From Tardiphaga sp. vice304 (GTDB taxonomy: Bacteria; Pseudomonadota; Alphaproteobacteria; Rhizobiales; Xanthobacteraceae), in the NCBI RefSeq assembly GCF_007018905.1, contig NZ_CP041402.1, positions 1,972,001-2,036,000 on the forward strand: a stretch of 64,000 nucleotides of DNA. The letters are read 5' to 3'. Position numbers and translations under genes: made by a program. Of this stretch, positions 9,473 through 18,071 are shown in pieces. The notes under the pieces are model-generated. The model searched no databases. It saw only the letters and a list, made by a program, of their open reading frames with translations, and had not been told where the DNA came from. The first letter of the stretch is position 1, and every line of letters starts with the position of its first letter.

Positions 9473-9487
9473 TGGTGGGCCCGGCAG
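9473..9487 (-). repeat. Second copy of the tRNA 3'-like repeat
   Basis: TGGTGGGCCCGGCAG differs at one base from 7532-7546. It is read on the minus strand as CTGCCGGGCCCACCA, the expected form of a tRNA acceptor end with CCA. It lies just upstream of the island genes and could be the left attachment site or a relic of an earlier insertion. Confidence 0.45.
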
Positions 9488-9672
9488 CCATCACATATTA
9501 TGAGATTCATAAGTAATTACAATGTGTTAACGATGTGTCGCCGGAAAGGTGCCAACGAAAAGACCAACGTTCTAGGCGGACATAATCGGACTCTGGCAGG
9601 CCGTCTTTCGTCAGTCTCAGACGAGCTCGCAATCATGCTATTCCGACCTTCAGATTTAGGAAGGGCGCTCGC

Positions 9673-10290
9673 ATGAAGACCGATCCGTTGGAACTTAGCG
9701 TGGTTCAAGAAGTCGATTACGAATATTGGAGCAAGATGCCGGGCTGGACCGTGGCAGAGGCGGCCGCGCTGTTTTTAGACATCGATCCCGACAAGCTCCC
9801 CGAAAAATCTGATAAGCCAGAGACGCCAGGATGGCGGTACTGGCGTCTCCGTCGTCTCCTGGCCAGAGCGCGAAACATGGACGAACTTGAGAGTCCTATG
9901 GTCCCAAGGGATTTCATTGCTTGGGCCGTCAGTAACGGTCTGAAGCCTTCTGAGCAGCTTGTGTTGCCTGTCCGTGCCGGAAAACCGCACCGAAATTGGC
10001 GGACAAGATATAGCGACATGAGAAAAGAGCGAGACGTTCTCCGGGCCGAGCTCGACGATCTGAAGGCACTTGTCGCCGAGCCCACTGGGAAGGCTAAATT
10101 TACGCTCTTAACGATTATTGGTGGGCTAGCTCGGTCCAAATTCGACCATTTCAGGAACAGTCCCCAAACGGTGTCGAAGCTGCAGCGGTCACTAAGCGAC
10201 GTGGGCATCTCGGTGGACAACGGGACCATTAGAAGTTGTCTGAAAGCAGTGGATCGCCTTTTTGAGGATAAATATCCAGATCTGAAATAA
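9673..10290 (+). CDS. Hypothetical island protein
   Basis: The 205-residue soluble protein is not recognised. The N-terminal part (DYEYWSKMPGWTVAEAAALF) resembles a helix-rich domain seen in proteins carried by rhizobial integrative elements. The central KERDVLRAELDDLKALV is likely coiled coil. The C-terminal half has a small-helical, winged-helix-like appearance with positive residues. AGGA lies upstream of the ATG. Codon use and lower GC fit the foreign-looking island that follows. A DNA-associated role is possible but is inference. Confidence 0.75.
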   Translation: MKTDPLELSVVQEVDYEYWSKMPGWTVAEAAALFLDIDPDKLPEKSDKPETPGWRYWRLRRLLARARNMDELESPMVPRDFIAWAVSNGLKPSEQLVLPVRAGKPHRNWRTRYSDMRKERDVLRAELDDLKALVAEPTGKAKFTLLTIIGGLARSKFDHFRNSPQTVSKLQRSLSDVGISVDNGTIRSCLKAVDRLFEDKYPDLK

Positions 10291-10376
10291 GAATTAAAAA
10301 ACTGATTTCAGATCCGTTGGGCGAGATGCGGTGCATCAAGGTCTCGTTGCACTTAATCCCAACGGAGACCAAGGAT

Positions 10377-10574
10377 ATGCCAGAACAATTCATAGAGACG
10401 CTTGTCCGCATCGAAGCGATTGTCGGAAAGACTGGTCTGATACCGGTCAGCCGCAGCGCATTTTACCAGGGAATCAAAGATGGCATCTACCCCAAGCCGG
10501 TACGGCTTGGAAAACGTACTTCGGTCTGGCGTATGTCAGAACTGATGCAAGTTATCTCGGGGGCTCATCAATGA
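10377..10574 (+). CDS. AlpA-family excisionase-like regulator
   Basis: The 65-residue protein has the AlpA/MerR-like helix-turn-helix pattern TGLIPVSRSAFYQGIKDGIY followed by PKPVRLGKRTSVWRMSEL, the wing typical of prophage CP4-57 AlpA regulators. Such proteins bind element DNA to control excision and integrase expression. The start at 10377 was preferred over an in-frame upstream ATG because GGAG lies 10 bases before it. Its TGA overlaps the start of the primase gene (ATGA), suggesting translational coupling. Confidence 0.85.
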   Translation: MPEQFIETLVRIEAIVGKTGLIPVSRSAFYQGIKDGIYPKPVRLGKRTSVWRMSELMQVISGAHQ

Positions 10575-12747
10575 AAAAGATAAGTGGGTCCACCCGCACG
10601 ATGATTTCGCGGAGTCTCCAGGATGATAAGCGCGCCTCTTTGAAAAATGCAGCAGTTTCGTACGCGAAAAAGGGATTTGCTGTTGTACCAATGCACACCG
10701 TAAAGAACGGTGTCTGTACATGTCACAAGGGAAAGGCTTGCAAAAATCCCGGGAAACATCCTGCGAATATGAATGGCGTCAAAGGTGCTTCAGCGAGGGT
10801 ATCTCAAGTATGCGAGTGGTGGGACGCCAATCCTTTGGCGAATATCGGAATTGCGACTGGATCTGTCTCTGGAATCATCGCTCTTGATGTTGATCCTCGA
10901 AACGGAGGTGACGAGACATTGCGCTCGAATATTCAAAGTCTAGGTCGTCTCAATTGTTCAACGATTTCTCGCACCGGTGGCGCCGGTTCCCACTATATCT
11001 TTCGAATGCCAAAATTTGATGTTCGGAAGGACAGTGGGGGAAAGGTTTTTGGTCCAGGCTTAGACTTGATGTCAGACGGTGCAATTATCATTGCTCCACC
11101 AAGCGTTCACGCCTGCGGCAGAATGTATACTTGGAAAGCAGGAGCTTCATTGCTCGCAAAATCGCCAACTCGACTACCAAAAAGATGGCGCGTGCACATC
11201 AGGTCAATGCAAGCTGTAGCTAAGCCGTTATCGACTTCAACATCGGACGAGATCGTAACTGGTTCGAGGAATGATGCGCTAACGAGATTGGCCGGTGCCT
11301 GGCAAAATACTGGTATGCCTCCCGATGCAATGCTCGCTGCTCTTTTGGTAGAAAACAAGCGCCGATGCAAGCCGCCGCTTGATGAGAGTGAGGTTGCCAA
11401 GATTGTAAAGAGCGTCTCCAAGATGCCAGTAAATGGCAGGGGAGCAGCTTCGAAAGGCGATCTCGCAGAAAGGGTTATGAGGCTGCTTCTCGACCAAGAC
11501 TTTGGAGGAGGGGATCATCTAATTTATTCCACGGACGGCCGCTTCTGGATGTTTAATGGGAGGCATTGGGATGCGATCCAAGAGAGTTGGCTGCGCGGTC
11601 GAGTATTGTCGACTGTGCAAGGGCTTCCCGAACGCGGGGGGCCGCCACCTCAGCCATCATTGGCCAGGTCGCAACATTGTTGAAGGCTAGCCGATCCGTT
11701 GGCGGCGATCCTCTGCGCTTTATTGCTGCGCCGCTCCCGGTGATCAATTGTGCGAACGGTGAGTTGTGGTTAAAGCGCGACGGAACAATCGAGCTCCGGC
11801 AGCATGATCCAAAATCTTACCTCCGTCACTGCTTAGATGTGGAATACGACCCCGATGCGGAATGCCCACTCTACGATAAGGCGGTACAAGAGATATTTGA
11901 AGCAGCGCAGCCTAATTGCAAGGGAATGGCTCGACACTGGAACGAGCTGTTCGGATACATAATTCAGCCCGAACGCCGAGTCCCACTTGTTGCCATTCTG
12001 AAAGGGGGAGGGAGCAACGGCAAAACGGTGCTGATGGGCACCGTTACTCGACTGATGGGCAATAGTCTTGTTTCCGCGCAACGCATCGAAAGCCTTGAGA
12101 ACCAGTTCGCGATGGGAAGTTTACTCGGCAAGCTGCTTTTGCTCGACGATGACGTCAAATCGGGAATTCGGTTGCCCGATGGACAGTTGAAGAAGATTAG
12201 CGAAGCGAAGATGGTCACTGGAGAATACAAGCACGGTCCTCAGTTCAACTTCACAATCCGCGCGCTTCCCGTTCTACTTTGCAATAACGTACCCTCGTTG
12301 GCCGACGTGTCGGTCGGTATGAGGCGAAGGCTCATGGTGATACCATTTGACCGAACTTTTACTGAGCGGAAAAAGGACGCTGACTTGTTCGAACGCATAT
12401 GGCAGACTGAGATGTCCGGCGTCCTCAATCGAGCGCTAGAAGGTCTACGGCGTTTGCTAGAAAGAGGTATGCGTTTCAGATACCCAGAAGCTGTGAATGC
12501 CGCAAAAGCGGCCTGGTTGATTCAAGCAAATCCGCTTCCCGCCTTTATCGAGGAGTGCTGCGAGCGGGATCCAAAGGCCAATTGCCTACTCGCCAAGTTC
12601 TATACGGAATACACGAATTGGGCGGTCGCAAAGGGATTTACCCGCGTGCAGCAAGCCGCGACTTTGCGTCAAAACCTTCAAAACCTGGAATTCACGGTGA
12701 AGAAGCGCAACAAAGGGCAGACTATATTAGGCTTGCATCTGAAATAA
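10571..12747 (+). pseudogene. Primase-polymerase/SF3 helicase, frameshifted
   Basis: Two overlapping frames make one phage/plasmid P4-type replication protein. The first (10571-11683) has a bifunctional primase-polymerase domain with ALDVDPRNGG, TGGAGSHYIF and GLDLMSDGAIIIAPPS, then the start of a D5_N region. The second, open from about 11566 to 12747, carries the helicase with Walker A ILKGGGSNGKT and LLLLDDDVK. Continuity breaks at the six-G run 11636-11641; one more G would join GLPERG to AATSAIIGQVATLLKAS. This may be inactivation, sequence error or a -1 frameshift site. It would have replicated the excised island. Confidence 0.85.
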
Positions 12748-12752
12748 TAAAG

Positions 12753-12782
12753 AGGTGGCCCGGGTTGACGCCCAGGCCACCT
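12753..12782 (+). terminator. Hairpin after the primase gene
   Basis: AGGTGGCC (12753-12760) pairs with GGCCACCT (12775-12782), extended by GGG/CCC around a 6-base loop. It begins 5 bp after the stop of the primase-helicase frame. There is no U-run directly after it, so it is either a factor-dependent terminator or an mRNA 3' stabiliser. Confidence 0.5.
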
Positions 12783-13051
12783 AATCTCTCGTCATCGTCG
12801 AAAGTGACGGAAGTGACGCATTTTAACGCAGTGCAGATGCATTGAGCTACTAATTACTATTTTATATAGAATAAAGTCGGAATCTTAATGCCGAGGCTAG
12901 AAAGCAGCTGCCTCTAACGAGCGTCACCTTCGTCACTATGGTGATGAAACTTATTCTACTCAAGCGGGACATCTTAAAAGCGAGAGTAGAGCGTTCCGTT
13001 GGTATCCAAGATCGCGATCAATCGCACAAATGCCGAGGTCGTCGATGCGTC

Positions 13052-14325
13052 TAGCAGTCCGCTGAAAAACCCAAAATCCGACTATTTTCTTTCCAGCGGA
13101 CAGGCGCGATGGTGGTGTAGTTAGCTGATCGGGCGTCGCGCGTCGTCGCCTGGACGGCGTGGAAGCTATGCGGCGAGCAGTTTTGGAATGCGGATCAGGT
13201 TGTAGGCGATTAGGTTGAGCATGAAGTCGGCGGCGACAGCGCCGATGCCGCGATGTTTGGTCTTGCGCATCGTGCCGTGTTGCTTGCCCCATCCGAAGAT
13301 GCATTCGATCATCGCGCGCCGTGTCTGCGACATACCATAGCCCTCGTGGCGGGTGGTTCGCTCGTCGATCGCGCTGCGACGGCTGCGGCCGGTCTTGCCG
13401 ATTGTATTGTTCTGCGTCACATGCGGCGTCACCTCGATGGCGCGCAGATTGGCGACATGATCGGCGGTGTCATAGGCCTTGTCCGCGCCGGCGGTGATGC
13501 GCCGGCCGGCCTGTTTGGCCTTGGCCTTGAGCATCTTCTCCGCGGCGCGACGCTCGGCGGTGCCGCTGGCATGCGTCACCATCCCGGCGACCGCCAGACC
13601 ATTGCGGTTCTCCATGGTGGCATGGCCCATGTAGCAGAGCCTGGCCTCGCGGCCGGTGGCCTTGCGGTAGAGCCGGCTGTCGGGATCGCTGGTGGAGGCA
13701 TGGGTGTCGTTTTTGCGGGTCTGGCCATGGAAGTTGGTGCCGTCGTCGCCGTCACTGCCGTCCTTGGGGCGGAAGCTCTTGTGGGAAGCCCAGGCTTCGA
13801 TCAGCGTGCCGTCCACCGAGAAATGCTCGTCCGACAACAGCGCCTTGACCTCGGCGAGGTTCAGAAGCCTGGTCATGAACTTCGTGAACACGTCGCCGTT
13901 CTGCAGTCGCTCGCGGTTCTTCGTGAAGGTGGTCGGGTTCCAGACCCGGTCGTCCGGCGACAGCCCCACGAACCAGCGATACAATAGATTGTAGTCCAGT
14001 TGCTCCATCAGCTGGCGTTCCGAGCGGATGCCATAGAACACCTGCAGCAGCAGCGCGCTGAGCAATTGCTCAGGCGGGATCGACGGACGACCTTCCTTCG
14101 CATAGAGGCTGGAAAAGCTGCGGCTCATCTCGCCCAGCACATCACGGACTAGCGCCCGGACTTTCCTCAGCGGATGGTTCTGGGGCACCCGCGCATCCGG
14201 CGAGATATATGAAAACAGCCCGCCTTGATCCTCGAATGTCCCGCGCATGCCGACCTCCACCGATTCTCGACCAAATTGAATCAGGAAATGAACGCCGCCG
14301 CGAGGGATTTTTCAGCAAACTGCTA
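13052..14325 (-). mobile_element. IS5-family insertion sequence
   Basis: Terminal inverted repeats are clear: the left end reads TAGCAGTCCGCTGAAAAA and the reverse complement of the right end TAGCAGTTTGCTGAAAAA. The flanking bases (GTC / AAT) give no clear target duplication, though a CTAG/CTAA-type site is possible if the repeat starts a few bases further in. It contains one intact transposase gene. It sits in the non-coding interval after the primase gene. Confidence 0.85.
13166..14260 (-). CDS. IS5-family transposase
   Basis: The 364-residue DDE transposase has the N-terminal pattern NHPLRKVRALVRDVL and RPSIPPEQLLSALLLQ. The first catalytic Asp is in HFSVDGTLIEAWASHKSF, the second in ITAGADKAYDTADHV, and the Glu lies in RAMIECIFGWGKQHG. 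Length and motif order are complete, so the copy appears intact. It would mobilise the surrounding element. Confidence 0.93.
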   Translation of the reverse strand: MEVGMRGTFEDQGGLFSYISPDARVPQNHPLRKVRALVRDVLGEMSRSFSSLYAKEGRPSIPPEQLLSALLLQVFYGIRSERQLMEQLDYNLLYRWFVGLSPDDRVWNPTTFTKNRERLQNGDVFTKFMTRLLNLAEVKALLSDEHFSVDGTLIEAWASHKSFRPKDGSDGDDGTNFHGQTRKNDTHASTSDPDSRLYRKATGREARLCYMGHATMENRNGLAVAGMVTHASGTAERRAAEKMLKAKAKQAGRRITAGADKAYDTADHVANLRAIEVTPHVTQNNTIGKTGRSRRSAIDERTTRHEGYGMSQTRRAMIECIFGWGKQHGTMRKTKHRGIGAVAADFMLNLIAYNLIRIPKLLAA

Positions 14326-14699
14326 AATGTTTGAGGCCCCGATCACCGCGGTTCAATCGCTGTGACATGTTTCGCCACTGATAGGCACAATCTGATCCTG
14401 CTTTGAACATTCAAGCTCCGCCTCTGAGCGGTCGAAACGCATACATGGCGTAAAACGGTTTTTTCTTGTTCTGGCGAAAAAAGGAGCAATGTTACTCCGC
14501 AAGCAGTTTCTAATTTTATGAACATGGGTAAAAAATGTCCGGGACAGCTTCAATCTACTGGATGGATTAGTTTTTACAGGATTCACAATCGCTACATCGT
14601 CTGGATATTGCTCGAAGTCGCAGCTTAGTTGTCGAAAAATAAGTCTTGTAAAGTGTCCATGCGCATGTGCGCTGCAGATCCACAGCATGGAGCATACTA
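14326..14699. other. Gene-free, relatively AT-rich stretch
   Basis: No credible gene is visible between the IS5-family element and the next small gene. The base composition is clearly lower in GC than the core regions, in line with foreign origin. The promoter of the following gene presumably lies here, but no consensus stands out. Confidence 0.4.
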
Positions 14700-15122
14700 A
14701 TGAGCAAGGAAACAGCAAAGCCAACACGTAAATATATTCCGCGGGACGATGCGCGACGTTTCTCAGATGGGGTGAGATTGCACCCTTTTGTTGGATATCA
14801 GCTTAACGATGGCTGGCAAGACTTTCGGCGAAATCATCCCTATTGCAAAACGACGCCGGCCGAGTTCGCAAAGTCAGCAATACCAGTACTACAAAGATTA
14901 GGCTTGATCACGTTGATTGATCCAGCTGTCGAGATCCCGGAATGGCTAAACGACCGGGACGCTGAGCTAGCTCGGCGAGGAGGTAAGCTGCCGATCTGGA
15001 TGCCGATGCCAAAGTTTTCTTGGGATTTGGACCCATGGAAATATGCCATTCCGGAGATGCGTGGAAACGACATCATTTGGCTCGAGGCGCGCCTACCCAA
15101 AAAATTAAGTCGGCTCCATTGA
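14700..15122 (+). CDS. Hypothetical island protein
   Basis: The 140-residue soluble protein is not recognised. It starts MSKETAKPTRKYIPRDDA and has several aromatic and proline-rich stretches (LPIWMPMPKFSWDLDPW). No signal peptide or membrane segment is present. The ATG at 14700 was chosen because GGAG lies about 10 bases upstream; an in-frame start 33 bases earlier lacks one. It stands alone between an IS and other small cargo genes. Confidence 0.6.
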   Translation: MSKETAKPTRKYIPRDDARRFSDGVRLHPFVGYQLNDGWQDFRRNHPYCKTTPAEFAKSAIPVLQRLGLITLIDPAVEIPEWLNDRDAELARRGGKLPIWMPMPKFSWDLDPWKYAIPEMRGNDIIWLEARLPKKLSRLH

Positions 15123-15339
15123 ACCGGAGCCAATGGCGGCAGACTTCCCGACTCGCTTAACTGTCTAGGAAAGTGGCCTTTTCTATACAGTTTGCTGGCG
15201 GGCTACCGACGAATCGGTGCTACCGCAATCGTTCCGCATGGCACAAAAGCCAAGCATGTCGCATCATCCGAAATGGCAGATCCCAATCCTGTAAATGAGA
15301 CATGAGCATCGTGCTCATTGCCTCCCGAAACACTCAATA

Positions 15340-15747
15340 ATGGATATGAGTATGAAAAAACCGACCAGAAATACAGGTAGCGTCAAGCGCGAAGAGTCGA
15401 GTGAATGGGGGATGGATAGTCGCTGGGAAGGTACCGCGATTATCTACGCCGCGAGCGGCGAAACCACGTTCGGATTTAGCGGAGAATACGATTTGTCGTT
15501 CCGAGATGAGACTCGCCCAAACGAACTTCGCGGCCATCGGGAAGATCGCCGCCGACGTGGCCTGAAAGTAAAGGACTTAAGTGGAGATAAACTACGCAAC
15601 GAAATGCTCGTAGTGTTTGGCGCAGACATGTCCGCCAACGAAGCCATTGTGACGTTGAAGACCCTGCTGAAGCGCCTGATGGCTGAGGGCCTGTATGTTG
15701 GCCGGGACAACGACGGTGACTTCGTGAAGGAAGCCGTTAGCGATTGA
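15340..15747 (+). CDS. Hypothetical island protein
   Basis: The protein of about 135 residues begins MDMSMKKPTRNTG and contains a basic middle (HREDRRRRGLKVKDLSGD) and a C-terminal helix-rich half (ANEAIVTLKTLLKRLMAEG). No family is recognised. Three nearby ATGs (15340, 15346, 15352) make the start uncertain. Composition and position mark it as island cargo. Confidence 0.55.
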   Translation: MDMSMKKPTRNTGSVKREESSEWGMDSRWEGTAIIYAASGETTFGFSGEYDLSFRDETRPNELRGHREDRRRRGLKVKDLSGDKLRNEMLVVFGADMSANEAIVTLKTLLKRLMAEGLYVGRDNDGDFVKEAVSD

Positions 15748-15860
15748 TACGGGGGCGAGGCATTTTCGGACAAGCTCCGGCTGCGTTCCAATCCTAGAAC
15801 AGTTGGGGCGCAGCCGTACGAACGCTATGTTTACGGAGATGAGATGGGCTATCACAGCGA

Positions 15861-16067
15861 GTGTATGCGGTCCCCGACGTACATCGCTATGGTTCGGATG
15901 CGTACGTGCGGACGGCTGCCGCCGGAGTTGTTGATCTGGATGTCGATGGAGCTGAACTCCTTCAACGCTTCAGAGACGATCCGAGCTGGACCGTCGTCGG
16001 CGACAAAATCCTGCACGAAAGTCGTCGGAGCCGTGCCGCCGCCCTCGATCTCCGTACAACAATCTGA
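15861..16067 (+). CDS. Possible small hypothetical protein
   Basis: A GTG-started frame of 68 codons encodes VYAVPDVHRYGSDAYVRTA followed by VVDLDVDGAELLQRFRDD and a basic tail. The composition is protein-like, but the start is preceded only by GAGATGGG and overlapping frames are also open. It could be part of a decayed gene. No function can be suggested. Confidence 0.35.
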   Translation: MYAVPDVHRYGSDAYVRTAAAGVVDLDVDGAELLQRFRDDPSWTVVGDKILHESRRSRAAALDLRTTI

Positions 16068-16162
16068 CAGTCGCGACACCATGCCGCGACGGTGCCCCGT
16101 GACGCTAATTTCGGATGCGGCAGGTCTAGGTGAACTGTGCGCGACCTCAATGGGAGACATAT

Positions 16163-16567
16163 ATGAGAAAGCTCGTTCCGCTCTTCGATCATAAGGGCGT
16201 TCCACAGTTATGGCTCGGTCCGGATGAATGGTTATACGATCAACACGGCCAGCCCGCCGCGTTCATACTCGGGGATAGCATCTTCAGCGTTCGCGGGCTT
16301 CATATCGCTTGGTGGGATAGCGCCTCGGTGCTGGGCGGCGACGGCTCCGTCATGCTGGTCACGCGTGCGGGAAATCCCTGGGCAGGCGATGCACCCTACC
16401 AGCTCGGTCGAGCATCCCCGGCTCCGAAACTCGGCCCGGTAAAACCCGCTGTCGGCCGCATCCCCGCTAGGTTTCACATCAGGAGAGGTTGGTCTCGTCC
16501 TGACACGCTCATGGAACAGGTTGCTCTGGAACAGTCCTTGAAGCATCGCGGGAGGATGGCAGGGTAA
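16163..16567 (+). CDS. 4-fold beta flower-like domain protein
   Basis: The 134-residue protein has an N-terminal half built of short repeats: LVPLFDHKGVPQLWL, EWLYDQHGQPAAFILGD, SIFSVRGLHIAWWD and SVLGGDGSVMLVTR. This matches the pattern I associate with the 4-fold beta flower domain family, whose function is not established. The C-terminal half is Pro/Arg-rich and probably disordered. The ATG at 16163 follows GGGAG at a good distance; the upstream in-frame ATG has no such site. It lies just before the paralogous pair of cargo genes. Confidence 0.65.
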   Translation: MRKLVPLFDHKGVPQLWLGPDEWLYDQHGQPAAFILGDSIFSVRGLHIAWWDSASVLGGDGSVMLVTRAGNPWAGDAPYQLGRASPAPKLGPVKPAVGRIPARFHIRRGWSRPDTLMEQVALEQSLKHRGRMAG

Positions 16568-16627
16568 GGGTACCAGTTGAGTTCAAAAAAGGACTTTAAT
16601 CGCAAATTAGATAAGAAAATGGTCTTT

Positions 16628-16654
16628 TTGACAATAGGAGTAAAATCTTATAAT
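16628..16654 (+). promoter_or_regulatory. Near-consensus sigma-70-type promoter
   Basis: TTGACA (16628-16633) and TATAAT (16649-16654) match both consensus boxes, although the 15-base spacer is shorter than the usual 17. A second TATAAT lies at 16668-16673. It faces the paralogous gene pair beginning at 16779 and would start transcription near 16661 or about 20 bases later. Confidence 0.5.
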
Positions 16655-16733
16655 GTCGCATCTGTAATATAATGGAGAGACAGATGTTAAAACGGCAAAG
16701 ATCATCGGATTCCATCGTTCGCCACCAATTCGG

Positions 16734-16760
16734 AAACAGGAGCCAAATTGGCTCCTGTTT
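16734..16760 (+). terminator. Perfect stem-loop in the leader of the paralog pair
   Basis: AAACAGGAGCC (16734-16744) pairs perfectly with GGCTCCTGTTT (16750-16760) across the loop AAATT, followed by CGTTTAGGGG. It ends only 6 bases before the GGGGAGG ribosome site of the next gene and lies about 75-100 bases after the promoter candidate. It could terminate a small RNA of roughly 100 nt or act as a leader attenuator. Confidence 0.55.
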
Positions 16761-16778
16761 CGTTTAGGGGAGGTGACC

Positions 16779-17375
16779 ATGGCCCAAAGTACATCGGTCA
16801 AGAAAATGCCCGACCCGACCATAAGCGAGTTGTTCGTTTTCGGCCGCGATAAGACGGGACGAGAACGAGGCGCACGATTCCTATCCTCGACCGACCTGGC
16901 GGTCAGGGCAGCTGTCGAAGACGGCTACAAAGCCGTCAGTCATCCGCCAAGTGGTTTTGCAGAAGTTGCGATGGACTTACCGTTGGGACAGATCAGCCCA
17001 TCAGGGCGGCTCTCCATTCCCATCATTCAAACTAAGCTATTCCGCACAGTGACGTGGGCCGAGCGGCAGATCGAGCAGATGAAGCACGCCGAGCTACACG
17101 GTATCGCGTCGTCCAGCCTACTCAGTGTGGTCGGTGTCCAGGGATCCGGCAGCCCCGAATTGCCGGCCTATACTACGATGCCTGCAAGTTGGCAGGCCGT
17201 CGGTAACGGTAATCTCGTTCTGATCCACGGCGGCCCGGAGGTCGGATGGTGGGATGCCGTTGTCGTAGAGCGCATCGAAGACATCTTGACGCTGATGTTG
17301 CGCGACGACCCATGGCAGGGCGTGTTCTATCGTCATCGAAATGCAGTTGCGCTGATCAACTCGGGAGCAGCGTAG
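16779..17375 (+). CDS. Hypothetical cargo protein, first of a paralogous pair
   Basis: The 198-residue soluble protein shares two blocks with the next gene product: an N-terminal LFVFGRDKTGRERGARFLSS and a C-terminal GNLVLIHGGPEVGWWDAVVV followed by LTLMLRDDPWQGVFYRHR. The C-terminal block looks like a small beta-barrel (SH3/Tudor-like), judged only by pattern. No catalytic motif is evident. The ATG at 16779 lies 6 bases after GGGGAGG; a GTG two codons earlier is too close to that site. Promoter and stem-loop candidates lie immediately upstream. Confidence 0.7.
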   Translation: MAQSTSVKKMPDPTISELFVFGRDKTGRERGARFLSSTDLAVRAAVEDGYKAVSHPPSGFAEVAMDLPLGQISPSGRLSIPIIQTKLFRTVTWAERQIEQMKHAELHGIASSSLLSVVGVQGSGSPELPAYTTMPASWQAVGNGNLVLIHGGPEVGWWDAVVVERIEDILTLMLRDDPWQGVFYRHRNAVALINSGAA

Positions 17376-17419
17376 GCATCGTCAAAAAAGCCGAACATCA
17401 TCCAATCGGAGAAACTGAC

Positions 17420-17980
17420 ATGACAAACAGTACCCACGCTTTGCCCGACTCTGCCCTTATCGCGCTCGGACATGATGAAAAGAAGCGCCCGCGCGGCGCT
17501 TGGTTCGCTCAACCCAACGACAAGCTTCTTGCAGCTTTGTCTGCCATGAGATGCCAAGTGCTTAGCAGCGTCCCGAATGCATTGCAGGACCTAGCTAGGA
17601 AGCTTCCGGAAGGTCGCCTGCTGTCGAGCGGCAAGGTCGTGCTGCCAAACATTGGAAGGGGTCTTCACGAACAGATCTCGGCCGCAAGCGCAAACGAGAA
17701 CTCTAACGACTTGACCGCGACGTTGAATGAGCGGCTGCGCCCCGATAGCGATATGGTTGCAAGCGCCACCGCGAAAAAGATTCTATCGCAGCATTGGGAT
17801 GACGTACGCGCAGGCGATGTGGTCTTGGCCCCCTTCGGCCCTGACGAAGGGTGGTGGGAAGCGACAGTTGTCGAGCGAGAGAATAGTGTTCTCACGCTCA
17901 GATACAGGGATTATCCGAAGGAGCCAACATTTGTGCGACACGTAAGCACGCTGGCTCGAATTCATCCCGATCTACTTTAA
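17420..17980 (+). CDS. Hypothetical cargo protein, second of a paralogous pair
   Basis: The 186-residue protein resembles its upstream neighbour at both ends: LIALGHDEKKRPRGAWFAQ and GDVVLAPFGPDEGWWEATVV followed by LTLRYRDYPKEPTFVRHV. The middle is variable. It starts 44 bp downstream with GGAG 8 bases before the ATG, so the two are probably co-transcribed. A 16-bp perfect terminator follows at 18030. Tandem duplication followed by divergence is the likely origin. Function unknown. Confidence 0.7.
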   Translation: MTNSTHALPDSALIALGHDEKKRPRGAWFAQPNDKLLAALSAMRCQVLSSVPNALQDLARKLPEGRLLSSGKVVLPNIGRGLHEQISAASANENSNDLTATLNERLRPDSDMVASATAKKILSQHWDDVRAGDVVLAPFGPDEGWWEATVVERENSVLTLRYRDYPKEPTFVRHVSTLARIHPDLL

Positions 17981-18029
17981 CGTCCTGGTCGGCTTGCTTC
18001 TTCAGAGCTACTTAATGGGCTTTCCAGCC

Positions 18030-18066
18030 AAGAAATGGCCCGATCTACACGATCGGGCCATTTCTT
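18030..18066. terminator. Bidirectional terminator between convergent genes
   Basis: AAGAAATGGCCCGATC (18030-18045) pairs perfectly over 16 bp with GATCGGGCCATTTCTT (18051-18066) around TACAC. The A/T-rich base of the stem provides short U-runs on either strand. It lies between the forward paralog pair (end 17980) and the reverse integrase gene (end 18072), as expected for a shared terminator. Confidence 0.8.
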
Positions 18067-18071
18067 ACAAT

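Larger units (their letters stand above)
8941..9672. other. Gene-poor stretch at the island's left side
   Basis: About 730 bases separate the IS256-type element from the first island gene. It holds a possible coding remnant (9183-9416) and a tRNA 3'-like repeat (9473-9487). Open frames elsewhere in it look like chance. No promoter can be assigned with confidence. Confidence 0.4.

Noticed and set aside
13253..13987. 244-codon plus-strand frame in the IS5-family element
   Set aside because: It is antisense to the transposase; the Gly/Ala/Val-rich translation has no domain.
15844..16194. 116-codon plus-strand frame overlapping two other candidate genes
   Set aside because: Translation composition is poor and it overlaps the well-supported start of the beta-flower-like gene; an alternative frame at 15861 is more protein-like.
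16705..16732. Sequence ending GTTCGCCACCA that resembles a tRNA 3' end
   Set aside because: The T-arm does not pair and no tRNA body or repeat copy was found, so the CCA-like end is probably chance.
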